A stretch of 46,223 nt of DNA from IMG/VR virus record IMGVR_UViG_3300033153_003564, positions 1-46,223 of that record; one strand, written 5' to 3'. The DNA comes from a virus. A program made the translations under genes and the position numbers. Below are positions 1 through 8,168 of this stretch, in pieces; positions within the stretch are counted from its first letter, which is position 1, and each line of letters begins with the position of its first letter. The notes under the pieces are model-generated. The model did not search any database, was not told the origin of the DNA, and worked only from the letters and a program-made list of their open reading frames with translations.

Positions 1-59
1 GAATGTTATGACGGCTACCGAATCATGGTTGCTTTCGGATATGGCGGGGAACCTGAGCG
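1..59. repeat. Left copy of 59-bp terminal direct repeat
   Basis: These 59 bases are identical to 46165-46223. The reading frame of the fibre gene passes through the junction without interruption when the copies are overlapped. This is most simply the overlap left when a circular, or circularly permuted, genome is assembled by a k-mer method. A 59-bp physical terminal repeat would be short for a phage but is not excluded. Confidence 0.95.
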
Positions 60-418
60 CGGCCGACCAGGAGGATACGTTCTTTGTCTCCGGCTCAGTT
101 CCATACGATTGCACGATAGATAGTTTGTCGTATGCTTATGCTGCAAGCGGCAATGACACGATTTACTCGATAGATTTTCGCGGTCCAACCATTACCGATG
201 GCGACAATATGACCGACTCGTCCTATTTCACCGACGCTAATAAGCAGGGTAGCACGGATTGGGCGACTTGGAACGAGGTTAATTTGACTATAACCAGCGA
301 TATTTCTGCATCTGCGGGAGATAGGTATGCGGTTAAGTTCATCAACAACCTTGATGCAGATAATGATTCGACGCGGATTGCTTGGGTAAAAATCAGAATC
401 AAGCGGAGAGGTTTGTAA
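1..418 (+). CDS. C-terminal part of the junction-spanning tail fibre gene
   Basis: This is the 3' end of the gene that starts at 42509. Position 46172 of the right-hand repeat corresponds to position 8 here and both lie in the same frame, so joining the ends gives one open frame of about 1,357 codons. The visible part (about 119 residues beyond the repeat) is acidic, rich in D, S, T and N, and looks like an all-beta domain. It ends in a short basic tail, RIKRRGL. The stop TAA overlaps the ATG of the next gene (TAATG), suggesting translational coupling. An ATG at 8 is not a real start. Its function is inferred from its place at the end of a fibre-like protein. Confidence 0.85.
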   Translation, partial: NVMTATESWLLSDMAGNLSAADQEDTFFVSGSVPYDCTIDSLSYAYAASGNDTIYSIDFRGPTITDGDNMTDSSYFTDANKQGSTDWATWNEVNLTITSDISASAGDRYAVKFINNLDADNDSTRIAWVKIRIKRRGL

Positions 419-729
419 TGATTCGGGGTTGGCGCATATACTACGGCAACAAGGGAACTTTCGACAGTAATGACGGGACTCATTTTGACGCGCCAAAGGA
501 AAATGTTCAGGTCGTACTGATTTTCTTTGAGAAGAACGACGGAATGGGAAGACCGACTCGCCAGATGATGTCGGGCGCTGACTTTTATTTTTGGGACGGT
601 AGAGAGTGGAGACAGTCGTTTGACGACCCCTCTGTTGTTAGCGGGATTGTGTTTTATGGGAAGTGGATGCGAACCGAAGAAGAATTTGAAGTAATAAGAA
701 TGAAAGCGGTGGAGGACTATAACATATAA
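418..729 (+). CDS. Unknown small protein of the tail-fibre operon
   Basis: This gene encodes 103 residues starting MIRGWRIYYGNK. The ATG at 418 overlaps the fibre stop codon and follows GCGGAGAGG, so it is preferred over a start at 382. The protein is rich in aromatic residues (several W, Y and F) and has no signal peptide, unlike most neighbours. It could be a fibre chaperone or a small baseplate/fibre component, but no family was recognised. The stop overlaps the next start by one base. Confidence 0.7.
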   Translation: MIRGWRIYYGNKGTFDSNDGTHFDAPKENVQVVLIFFEKNDGMGRPTRQMMSGADFYFWDGREWRQSFDDPSVVSGIVFYGKWMRTEEEFEVIRMKAVEDYNI

Positions 730-1319
730 TGCCTACTTATTATCTCAGAGATTCGGCTTCTGACTTAGGCGGTGGTGCCGATTTTAGCGTTGAGCTTCTT
801 GATAGTACGACGACGGCAAGCTCCCTAAGCCCCGTGATTGCACAAGGAGCGACAGAAACTTCTTACGCCTTTTCTGATGTTGGCGTACCGAATAATGCCG
901 ATTGGGAAACCGGAACAATTACGGTCGAGGTCAATGTTACTACGGCCGATTCAGATGCGCACTTAGACATAAGCGTATCGAGGGTAAACTCCAGCGGAAC
1001 CGTTCAAGAGACCTCATCTTTGGCGGGAGAACAAAATCTTTCAGCCGTTCAGGTCTATAATTTTACTGTCCCATCAAAGGATTGGGCGGCTGGAGCAGCG
1101 GGCGACCGCATTAGAATAAATTATGCGTTCAGGTCAAGTGCTCTACACGGAAACATTACCCCCACTATTGAAACCGGAACCGTCGATACCGAGCATATTA
1201 CGGTAATCACAGAGGGTAACGGAGAAGCTGTGGTCGAGCCGACGTTAGAGGTACACGGACCAAGCGGCGCAAGCGTTAAGCACGGTCCCGGTAGCGCGGG
1301 CAGGAAGGGCGGGCCATGA
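729..1319 (+). CDS. Probable beta-rich virion protein
   Basis: This gene encodes 196 residues beginning MPTYYLRDSASDLGGG. It is low in charge and rich in S, T, V and N, as expected of an all-beta fibre or appendage protein. The last 30 or so residues are glycine-, proline- and lysine-rich (HGPSGASVKHGPGSAGRKGG), unlike the rest, and may be a flexible tail. It has no obvious signal peptide. Start and stop overlap both neighbours, so it belongs to one tightly packed tail operon. The role as a minor structural protein is inferred from composition and position. Confidence 0.7.
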   Translation: MPTYYLRDSASDLGGGADFSVELLDSTTTASSLSPVIAQGATETSYAFSDVGVPNNADWETGTITVEVNVTTADSDAHLDISVSRVNSSGTVQETSSLAGEQNLSAVQVYNFTVPSKDWAAGAAGDRIRINYAFRSSALHGNITPTIETGTVDTEHITVITEGNGEAVVEPTLEVHGPSGASVKHGPGSAGRKGGP

Positions 1320-2074
1320 GAAAACTCTTAGCCTGTTTATTGCTTATTGCCGGTCCTGCCTTGGGTCAAGATACGGTCTGGGTTGTGGGAGAGTTGGATG
1401 CTACCAAGATTTACAGCACAGGCCCTACTTACAATTACGGCTCGTCAACTTCGATTAGCATAAAAAACAACCTTGAGCGGCGAGCGTTGGTCAAGTTCAC
1501 GGCGATAGAAGATTCTATTGGAACCGGACAGAATATAATTGAATGGATAGTAAGAATACATAGCCTTACGCTTGTGTCCGGCGGCTATGTCGGCGTTTAT
1601 GAAACGCTGAAGCCTTGGTTTGAGGGAACGTCTTCAGGCGCCGCCGAAAACGGGGCGACCTGTTACGACGAATGGTATTACCACACAGACGACGGTACTG
1701 ATAGTTTATGGCAAAGCGGGGGGGCGGATAGTACCAGCGATACCCGTCCCCAAAACAGGGCGGACGGAACGGACGCGGACAGGCGGGCAACGGCGATGGA
1801 TTCCGTAGATGTAAACGCCAGTGATTCTTATTTCAACCTGAACGTGGACACGGCCTTAGCAAACGCATGGTATAACGGGACGAAATCTAATTTTGGAGTA
1901 ATACTTATACAGCAAAACGACTATGTTGACATTGCCTTGGGTAGCGACGACATTACGGTTGATTCTCAAAAGGTGAGGATCGGCGTTATCTATGAATCTC
2001 TCAGCGCTTCATCTGTAGGGGTAGAAGGCTCGGTAATCTTTGAAAGGGCCGTAACAATAGAAGGGGCGCCGTGA
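1316..2074 (+). CDS. Exported DNRLRE-like protein in tail operon
   Basis: This gene encodes 252 residues. The first 17 (MRKLLACLLLIAGPALG) form a classic Sec signal peptide, with cleavage likely before QDTVW. The following region resembles the DNRLRE fold of secreted bacterial surface proteins: an early Y-x-x-G-P-x-YNYGSS motif near residue 43, then ERRALVKF near 63, and later a conserved W-Y-N-G-x-x-S-N-F-G-V segment near 190. That fold is known from extracellular matrix and carbohydrate-binding contexts. Here it lies among virion genes, overlapping the previous gene by 4 bp and the next by 4 bp. It may be a receptor-binding or capsule-binding appendage. The domain call is by eye. Confidence 0.65.
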   Translation: MRKLLACLLLIAGPALGQDTVWVVGELDATKIYSTGPTYNYGSSTSISIKNNLERRALVKFTAIEDSIGTGQNIIEWIVRIHSLTLVSGGYVGVYETLKPWFEGTSSGAAENGATCYDEWYYHTDDGTDSLWQSGGADSTSDTRPQNRADGTDADRRATAMDSVDVNASDSYFNLNVDTALANAWYNGTKSNFGVILIQQNDYVDIALGSDDITVDSQKVRIGVIYESLSASSVGVEGSVIFERAVTIEGAP

Positions 2075-5013
2075 GAAAGCTACTCTACATATTGCTGCTG
2101 TTGCCGACATTGGCGTGGCCAACCAACCGCGTAGATTATGAGGATGACGCGCAGTTTACGGCATCTGCTGATGTATTGGGCATCCCCCGTTGGAAATGCG
2201 CCGTCTCGCCGGAGAATATCGGTAAGCGATGGGCTATCAGCTCCGATTCTCTCTGGTACTCATCCGATAGCGGTAAGACGTGGAGTACGAGAATACGCCA
2301 GCCCTCAGCTTGGCGGGATATTCATAATGGCATTTCCCCTTTATATGATTCTATCGGCATCGCCCGACATGGCACGGTCTTTGGCTTTCAGATCATGGTT
2401 GACGGCGACACGGCAACAGGCCAATCCGTTACTAACGCAGACGGTTCTACTCGAGGGGTAGTGATTGGAGATTCAACGACCGGCGTATTCTGGCTGGTTT
2501 TACGAGAGCTAAATACTTCCCCTGATAACTGTTGGGCGTACTTCACTGACGACGGCGGGGCGACTTGGGACACGGAGAGTTTTACCGACCTGACCGACGC
2601 TGGCGCAGATTGTAGAGTAGGCGGGTTCCAGTGGCATGACGGGATTATTATCACCGTTCTTGATTTTGAGGATGATAGCTTCCGGTACTTCAAGGCCGAT
2701 ACGACTAACGGAGTCACGGCTTTATCAGACAGCGTTATCGTTGATTTAGGATCGGGGGAGGCGAACAATTCTCGCAGCTTCACCATGAACGGTTACTACA
2801 ATGATGACGATACGTTATTGATGTTGGTCTATGGTTGGAATGACTCGCTCCTATGTCAATGGCAGCACGAAGCCCAGACAAGCTGGACGAGTATCACTGT
2901 TGTCGCGGATGGCGGGGAAACGTGGCTTGACTGGAAACCTCACCTGACGATCCAGAACGATTTATTGGTTCTATATTATACTGATGCTGATACGGTTTGG
3001 GCGAAGGTCTTTGATCCGGTCGCTGAGACTTTCAGCGCTCGACATTTAATAAGCGCTGGGGTTTCGGGGGCGATAGAGGCTAACGTCCCTCAACACTGTC
3101 AGGGGCAGGTTGGATTCGCGCAGATAGGCACCGGCTCTCCTTCGGCTATGTATAACTACCGGACTTGGGCGACTCCTTACGATACGGTTATTAACGATCT
3201 GCCGTTCACGATCATAACCGGCATGAACGGCACCAGCGGCGATCCCTATGACATACGGGTTCACCCGCAAGACAGCACGTTAGCCTCTGATGACGGTATC
3301 TTTACTTTCAATACCGGGACTCACGACGTTACCATTGATCTCTTCAACGATACGCTTGACTGGAATCAGGATGGTTCGCTTAACGAGGACGGTATCTCGG
3401 CCAACAATTCTTACAACGTGAACATCACCGGCGGGTACATAATACAGGACTCTCCCGCCGCGCAGCAAAGCGCGGATACATTGTTACGGGCTGATTGCAT
3501 CGTATTCGGCGCAGGGGGGTACGGCTGGACCTTCACCGGCACATTCTTTCAGGACATTGGGCGTAATGGACAGATAGCCGTTGCTTACAGCAATTACAAC
3601 ATTACGTTTGATTCCTGTATCTTCAACAGTTTAGCGGCCTCGTTTACTCAAAGAGATTTAATGGAAGACGCGGCTACAATATCATTCGTCACCCTTGATG
3701 ACGCCGACGCTCAGACCGATTTCACGCACCATCTGTATATGCGTAAGTGTTCTACTATTGTCGATTATTGGATCAACGTCTATGTCGAGGGGGACAGCGG
3801 GGTTGTAATACTTGATACAAATTACCAGATGGTTGATGCCCGTAATGATTTTGACACTACCGCCGATCCGGTCCATGGAAGCGCAGCCCAGTGTTATGCT
3901 ACGCTCATACGCGGACCGGGGGCAGCTACTTCTTCCCGGATAATCCTTGACGGCAACACTATCCGCAGCGGCACATCCTACGGCGGCGGCAGGGGGATAT
4001 TTATATCCGGTAACGAGGGAATGAATCTCAGCAATATAGACAGCGCGATAACTTTCATCCGCAATGATATATCGGTCCACATGGAATATGACGAGGAAGA
4101 TAGCACCTGCAATGGGATAATCGTCAGGCAGGGTTGGAAAAATGTCTGGATAGAAGATAACACCATTGAAGTAACGGGGACGGGAACGCCCGGCTCCGGT
4201 TCTGGTCCCGGCCCTCATTCTGGTATTCGGTTGACTGGCGGACCTATTGGGGACGGCCTCTTTATTCGCGGCAACCTTATCAGGACGTATATAACCGGAT
4301 CGTGGACGCCGGATTACAGCGACAACGGGCGGTTTGCGGCCTGTATTATGTTTGACGAGTTCAACCAGAACACTCCGAACGTAACGATAGATTCCAACAG
4401 ATTTGAGTCAAATAGTCTTTTGGTCCGGTGGGGATTCTTTAACGGACAGGGCGGTAACGTAACAATGTTTGCCGACACCTTTGCGGATTACAGCGGGGAA
4501 ACGGTCACGCTTGATTGGACCTTCTATCTCGGTTACGGCGCAAGTAATTCTCTCGGCGCACACCCTAACTGGGTCATTGATCCAGTGATGGTTGGCGCGG
4601 CCAGCGACACGAATATGTTTGTAGATGACGCTGAACCGGATTCATTATCTCTCGGCCTGCAAGTGATCTATACTGGCACCGTTACTCGTAGCGGCTCTCC
4701 TGTAGCCTCGGCTGATTACTGGATTGTTGACGCTTACGGAGACACGACTTCACAGGGAACGACCAACGGCAGCGGGGAATACTCAGACACGATAACATAC
4801 TGGCGGGAGTTCAACGATACATTCAGTCATCCCGATTCAGTTGGGTTTAATGCGCACACAATAGGCGCGGCTGAGAGCGGCGATACTTCATCAGCCAGCT
4901 TCACAATGGCTTGGAATAATAAGGACACGACATTGACGTTAGCGGCAAGCTCATCCACAACCGTTCAAGTATCTGGTAGCGTAAGTCTGTCAGGGAAGGT
5001 GATAGTACAATGA
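2071..5013 (+). CDS. Exported tailspike-like protein: Asp-box propeller plus beta-helix
   Basis: This gene encodes 980 residues from a GTG start that overlaps the previous stop. Residues 1-16 (MRKLLYILLLLPTLAW) form a signal peptide. Two Asp-box (BNR) motifs are visible, SSDSGKTW near residue 64 and TDDGGATW near 159, as in sialidase-type beta-propellers. From about residue 380 to 800 there are repeated short turns such as LDGNTIRSG, IEDNTIEVTG, IRGNLIRTY and IDSNRFES, typical of right-handed parallel beta-helices found in tailspike depolymerases. The C-terminus (about 840-980) looks like an Ig-like or regulatory domain. It is likely a receptor-binding spike with possible glycan-degrading activity; catalytic residues could not be assigned. 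Confidence 0.7.
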   Translation: MRKLLYILLLLPTLAWPTNRVDYEDDAQFTASADVLGIPRWKCAVSPENIGKRWAISSDSLWYSSDSGKTWSTRIRQPSAWRDIHNGISPLYDSIGIARHGTVFGFQIMVDGDTATGQSVTNADGSTRGVVIGDSTTGVFWLVLRELNTSPDNCWAYFTDDGGATWDTESFTDLTDAGADCRVGGFQWHDGIIITVLDFEDDSFRYFKADTTNGVTALSDSVIVDLGSGEANNSRSFTMNGYYNDDDTLLMLVYGWNDSLLCQWQHEAQTSWTSITVVADGGETWLDWKPHLTIQNDLLVLYYTDADTVWAKVFDPVAETFSARHLISAGVSGAIEANVPQHCQGQVGFAQIGTGSPSAMYNYRTWATPYDTVINDLPFTIITGMNGTSGDPYDIRVHPQDSTLASDDGIFTFNTGTHDVTIDLFNDTLDWNQDGSLNEDGISANNSYNVNITGGYIIQDSPAAQQSADTLLRADCIVFGAGGYGWTFTGTFFQDIGRNGQIAVAYSNYNITFDSCIFNSLAASFTQRDLMEDAATISFVTLDDADAQTDFTHHLYMRKCSTIVDYWINVYVEGDSGVVILDTNYQMVDARNDFDTTADPVHGSAAQCYATLIRGPGAATSSRIILDGNTIRSGTSYGGGRGIFISGNEGMNLSNIDSAITFIRNDISVHMEYDEEDSTCNGIIVRQGWKNVWIEDNTIEVTGTGTPGSGSGPGPHSGIRLTGGPIGDGLFIRGNLIRTYITGSWTPDYSDNGRFAACIMFDEFNQNTPNVTIDSNRFESNSLLVRWGFFNGQGGNVTMFADTFADYSGETVTLDWTFYLGYGASNSLGAHPNWVIDPVMVGAASDTNMFVDDAEPDSLSLGLQVIYTGTVTRSGSPVASADYWIVDAYGDTTSQGTTNGSGEYSDTITYWREFNDTFSHPDSVGFNAHTIGAAESGDTSSASFTMAWNNKDTTLTLAASSSTTVQVSGSVSLSGKVIVQ

Positions 5014-6278
5014 AGAAGTTTATAGCGTTTATATTGATTCTGTGTGCGGCGACAGGAGCGGGGGCGGCGGATATGTACCTGCACGTCCCGCTTTATTTGC
5101 AGTCGGCTACGGACTCAGTACAGTTACTTGTTTATTCCAATGAGAATCTTGTGCCAGCCAATCGAGACAGCCTTGTCCATGCGGGGAATGTCCAGATTTG
5201 GGACACGTCAATAACTATTGGTGATGATTCTGGATGGACGGCCAACTATAGGATATGGTACACTGGTAATGATTCGGCGGTATCGTTCACGTATAACTAT
5301 ATCCCACAGGCGGCAGCGGCAGCTTCGACAGACACTACAAATATCAAACTCATGCTACTAAACAACCTCTTTGCTCGGCTGTCTCAGGATACAAGTTTAC
5401 TGGTCTCGGTAGAAGGAGCGCCGATAATCAACATTGACAGTTTGCTTGGTGACTTAGCGACGGCGCAGTTTGAAGGTAGTTTCTTGACTTCCGCCCTTGT
5501 TGACGGCGGTACGTGGCAAGAGGCGGCGCCATTTATTATGGCATCGCTTGGAGATAGTTTGTATGGAAGCGCGGCATTAGACGATACTATCAGAGCGGCT
5601 GTGGGGGATGGACCACAGGGCGGCTATATAGATTCCAACATCACTGAGCAGGGCGGCATAGCGGGCGCAACAATTCCGTTTTATGTATATACTATTGACA
5701 CCTCTGGAACTGATGATACTGTGTCTATTACTTCAACGGGACTTGAGGACGCAACCGGTAGTCCGAAAGACGGCGGGCCGACAAACTCAGCCGGATTTAT
5801 TCAGTTTACAGTTACATCGGGGACTTGGACGGTGAGCGCGACACAGAGCGGTTATCACTTTGACGACTCAAGCTATAGCGTGACCACCAATGATACGGTG
5901 GCGATATGGGGATATGATAGAGCGGTCTCTACTCCAAGTTCAGCCGATCTATCAACCGTCTTTGGCTACATTAAGGATGCCAGCGATAACCCGCTCATCG
6001 GGTGCGTAGTTTCGGCGACTCTATCTAACGCCACAAATACCGGGGATACGTCTGGAACGTCGGTGATAGTCGGGGGGACCACGGTATCAGCCGACGCCGA
6101 CACCCTTGGGTACTTTGAGCTATTCTTGCGCCGGACCACCACCTTCACCGACACAACGCGGGGTTACTATAACATAGTAGGCACGTACAACGAAGAGGTG
6201 GTGTTCAACGTAACGAACTTCTATGTCCCGGCGTCGGGTAACGTGAACCTTGGCGATACGCTGTTAGTGAGGCAGTAA
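5010..6278 (+). CDS. Exported Ig/CNA-B-like domain protein of tail operon
   Basis: This gene encodes 422 residues. A signal peptide is clear (MKKFIAFILILCAATGAGA, cleavage before ADMYL). The middle region is serine/threonine/aspartate-rich. Residues about 225-300 and 315-405 look like two Ig-like domains. The second (TVFGYIKDASDNPLIGCVV, later GYFELFLRR) matches the pattern of carboxypeptidase-regulatory/CNA-B domains, where an inserted element is followed by D-x-x-G-Y/F-F. Such domains are common in surface adhesins and some phage decoration or fibre proteins. It overlaps the spike gene by 4 bp and precedes the endolysin by one base. It is probably a virion surface protein; the exact role is unknown. 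Confidence 0.65.
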   Translation: MKKFIAFILILCAATGAGAADMYLHVPLYLQSATDSVQLLVYSNENLVPANRDSLVHAGNVQIWDTSITIGDDSGWTANYRIWYTGNDSAVSFTYNYIPQAAAAASTDTTNIKLMLLNNLFARLSQDTSLLVSVEGAPIINIDSLLGDLATAQFEGSFLTSALVDGGTWQEAAPFIMASLGDSLYGSAALDDTIRAAVGDGPQGGYIDSNITEQGGIAGATIPFYVYTIDTSGTDDTVSITSTGLEDATGSPKDGGPTNSAGFIQFTVTSGTWTVSATQSGYHFDDSSYSVTTNDTVAIWGYDRAVSTPSSADLSTVFGYIKDASDNPLIGCVVSATLSNATNTGDTSGTSVIVGGTTVSADADTLGYFELFLRRTTTFTDTTRGYYNIVGTYNEEVVFNVTNFYVPASGNVNLGDTLLVRQ

Positions 6279-6279
6279 G

Positions 6280-6708
6280 ATGAAATACCAAGAAGAGCAA
6301 CTACACTGGTTTCTAAAAACGGTTGAGGGCTTTTGGGGGAAATGGTACGTATGGGGCGGCGATGACCCCGAGGGCTTTGATTGTTCGGGGTTGGTAATCG
6401 AGGGGCTAAAGTCAGCCGGACTACTTGACAACAATGACGATCTTACCGCAGACGGTATATTCCGTAGGTTTGACAAGCCTTGGAATAAGTGTCCACGGGC
6501 AAAGCGTGGCGCCCTTGCTTTTTGGTTTAATGAGGCTCGTGCTTATCATATCGCCGTTTGTGTTTCGGACCACTGGTGCATAACAGCGGATGGCGGTAGG
6601 GGAAACACCTTGACGCCAGAATTGGCAGCAAGGCATAACGCCTTCATCAAATATCGACCGATACGTCACCGCAAGACAGAGCCGGAATTTCTTTACGTAT
6701 TTTCATAG
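6280..6708 (+). CDS. NlpC/P60-family endolysin
   Basis: This gene encodes 142 residues and is a peptidoglycan amidase/peptidase candidate of the NlpC/P60 class. The core motif FDCSGLV (about residues 29-35) supplies the catalytic cysteine, and AYHIAVCVS (about 88-96) supplies the histidine; the preceding WGGDDPEG is typical of the family. There is no signal peptide, so export would need the holin. The length is that of a bare catalytic domain without a cell-wall-binding domain. Its position just upstream of a small membrane protein and an exported beta-rich protein defines the lysis cassette. Confidence 0.85.
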   Translation: MKYQEEQLHWFLKTVEGFWGKWYVWGGDDPEGFDCSGLVIEGLKSAGLLDNNDDLTADGIFRRFDKPWNKCPRAKRGALAFWFNEARAYHIAVCVSDHWCITADGGRGNTLTPELAARHNAFIKYRPIRHRKTEPEFLYVFS

Positions 6709-6715
6709 TTGACGC

Positions 6716-6738
6716 CGACAACCTATTGAGAGTTGTCG
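6716..6738 (+). terminator. Possible terminator or attenuator after endolysin
   Basis: CGACAAC (6716-6722) pairs perfectly with GTTGTCG (6732-6738) around a 9-nt loop. A T-rich stretch follows (GTTTCTCGGGTATTTT). The stem is only 7 bp and the T-run is interrupted, so it may reduce rather than stop transcription into the holin candidate. Confidence 0.4.
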
Positions 6739-6783
6739 TTTCTCGGGTATTTTACAAGTAGTGAATTTAACCAAGGAGGCTTA

Positions 6784-6996
6784 ATGCTGGACAAGGTTCT
6801 GCCGTTTCTACAGAAGATCATTGAGAAGTACGGCACCAAATCAATCGTGGCGGGGTTCGCCCTGTACCTACTACATGACTTAGCAACTCAGGGGTTGGCG
6901 ACAATCCCCGTGGTTGTGGGTATGGTGGTGATCTGCTCTGTGTTTTTCATCTTTCGGCATATTCAGGAAATCAACTCTAAAGGAGGTACTAATTGA
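6784..6996 (+). CDS. Small membrane protein, holin candidate
   Basis: This gene encodes 70 residues starting MLDKVLPFLQKIIEKYG. The ATG at 6784 follows a perfect CAAGGAGG, so it is preferred over an upstream start at 6733. One or two membrane segments are visible: SIVAGFALYLLHDLATQ is moderately hydrophobic and IPVVVGMVVICSVFFIF is strongly so. The C-terminus is charged. Size, membrane character and position next to the endolysin fit a class II or III holin. The stop overlaps the next gene's TTG start. Confidence 0.6.
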   Translation: MLDKVLPFLQKIIEKYGTKSIVAGFALYLLHDLATQGLATIPVVVGMVVICSVFFIFRHIQEINSKGGTN

Positions 6997-7496
6997 AAGG
7001 ACTTCTCTTAACGTGCGCTGTAATGCTGTTAATCCCGATCACATGGGGCAACGCTGTAGCGCAAGTAACCGCGGGGAACAACATCGTAACTATCGGTGGT
7101 ACATACGACGACGACGCAGATTTCACGGCTGTCGTAGGACTTGGCTTTCCCGCCGTTGGGCGCGTGTGGGCGCTTCCCTACGTCAACGCGGGGGAGTACG
7201 GTTCCCTCAGCGCCGAATTTGCCCTGCTCTTTGGGTCACACGAAGAGGGTTTTTACATAGGTCCGACGCTCGGCCCGGGCGTTGATTTTGAGCAAATACC
7301 AGGCGATGTGCAAGCATTAGTCGCGTATATGGTTGCTGCTGGCGGTATCGTTGCTGGTTTTGACCTAAGCGACAAGTGGGGGGCATGGGGCCACGCACGA
7401 TATAAATTCGCATTTGACAACCTTGATGGCGAGCAGACGTTTTATCAGGACGGATGGTTGGCGGGCTTGGGGTTCTTTAGAAGGTTCAACTTCTAA
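6993..7496 (+). CDS. Exported beta-barrel-like outer-membrane protein
   Basis: This gene encodes 167 residues starting at TTG after AAAGGAGG. The first 23 residues (MKGLLLTCAVMLLIPITWGN plus AVA) form a signal peptide with cleavage before QVTAG. The mature part alternates hydrophobic and polar residues in stretches such as FTAVVGLGF, GFYIGPTLGPG and GAWGHARYKFAF, and ends in a terminal phenylalanine (LGFFRRFNF). These are hallmarks of a small outer-membrane beta-barrel recognised by the BAM machinery. Next to the endolysin and holin it might act on the outer membrane at lysis in place of a spanin, or block superinfection. No family was recognised. Confidence 0.6.
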   Translation: MKGLLLTCAVMLLIPITWGNAVAQVTAGNNIVTIGGTYDDDADFTAVVGLGFPAVGRVWALPYVNAGEYGSLSAEFALLFGSHEEGFYIGPTLGPGVDFEQIPGDVQALVAYMVAAGGIVAGFDLSDKWGAWGHARYKFAFDNLDGEQTFYQDGWLAGLGFFRRFNF

Positions 7497-7569
7497 GACC
7501 TCTGTTTTGGGTCGGCGGGGGGCGGGTTTTTATCCGTTTCCCGTCTCGCGCCTTTAATGAGGAGGTACA

Positions 7570-8145
7570 ATGGAATCTATCTATATTGGTCTTTCGGGTA
7601 AGATGCGGTCTGGGAAAACAAGCGTTGCGGACGTTCTCTCACGATGGGGGAAGCGTAAGGGCCTGCCGGTTGTGCGGTGTTCGATTGCTTCCAAGATGAA
7701 GGATTTAGTCAAGAAGGGGTTAGGACGAACTGACCGAATCACCTTGCAGAAGTTTGGTACAGATATCGTTACCAACTCATGTTGGGACGCCTTTGGCAAA
7801 CGAGACTTTTGGGTTAGTGTGATGCTGGCCGAGTTACCGAACGGTATGCCATCTATGTATATCTGCGACGATGTGCGTTTCCCGTGGGAGGTTGCAAGGT
7901 TGCGATCTGAGGGATGGCCGGTCGTTCGATTACTTACCAGTGAAGAGTATCAGCAAGATAGAGAGGAAGACCCCGAGCGAAAGACCGAGGGGTTGGACCA
8001 TACGACAGAGACGGCTTTGGATGAGTTTGAGGGGAAGAACTTTTTCGACTTAGAGACGCCGCCCGATGCGACAGTTGATGATATAGCCGAGGCGGTGATG
8101 GAGTTACTTCAGGGCGCTTCGCATAAACCGTGCGTAGCCTCCTGA
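7570..8145 (+). CDS. Deoxynucleoside monophosphate kinase-like protein
   Basis: This gene encodes 191 residues with a strong GAGGAGG ribosome site. A P-loop GLSGKMRSGKTS lies at residues 8-19. The segment ICDDVRFPWEVARLRSEGW (about 98-116) and the later HTTETALDE are the characteristic D-x-R-F-x-x-E and H-x-x-E motifs of phage dNMP kinases (T4 gene 1-like fold). The enzyme would phosphorylate dNMPs from degraded host DNA or modified nucleotides to the diphosphate. It opens the rightward metabolic region after a 73-bp gap. Substrate preference cannot be read from the sequence. Confidence 0.8.
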   Translation: MESIYIGLSGKMRSGKTSVADVLSRWGKRKGLPVVRCSIASKMKDLVKKGLGRTDRITLQKFGTDIVTNSCWDAFGKRDFWVSVMLAELPNGMPSMYICDDVRFPWEVARLRSEGWPVVRLLTSEEYQQDREEDPERKTEGLDHTTETALDEFEGKNFFDLETPPDATVDDIAEAVMELLQGASHKPCVAS

Positions 8146-8168
8146 CCCCCTAACTAAGAGGTATTCGC

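Noticed and set aside
3682-4218. 178-residue frame on the minus strand inside the spike gene
   Set aside because: It is antisense to a well-supported gene and its composition is that of reversed beta-helix codons.
7497-7569. Terminator between the lysis cassette and the dNMP kinase
   Set aside because: G-rich and C-rich stretches are present but no stem of reasonable length and symmetry could be drawn with confidence.
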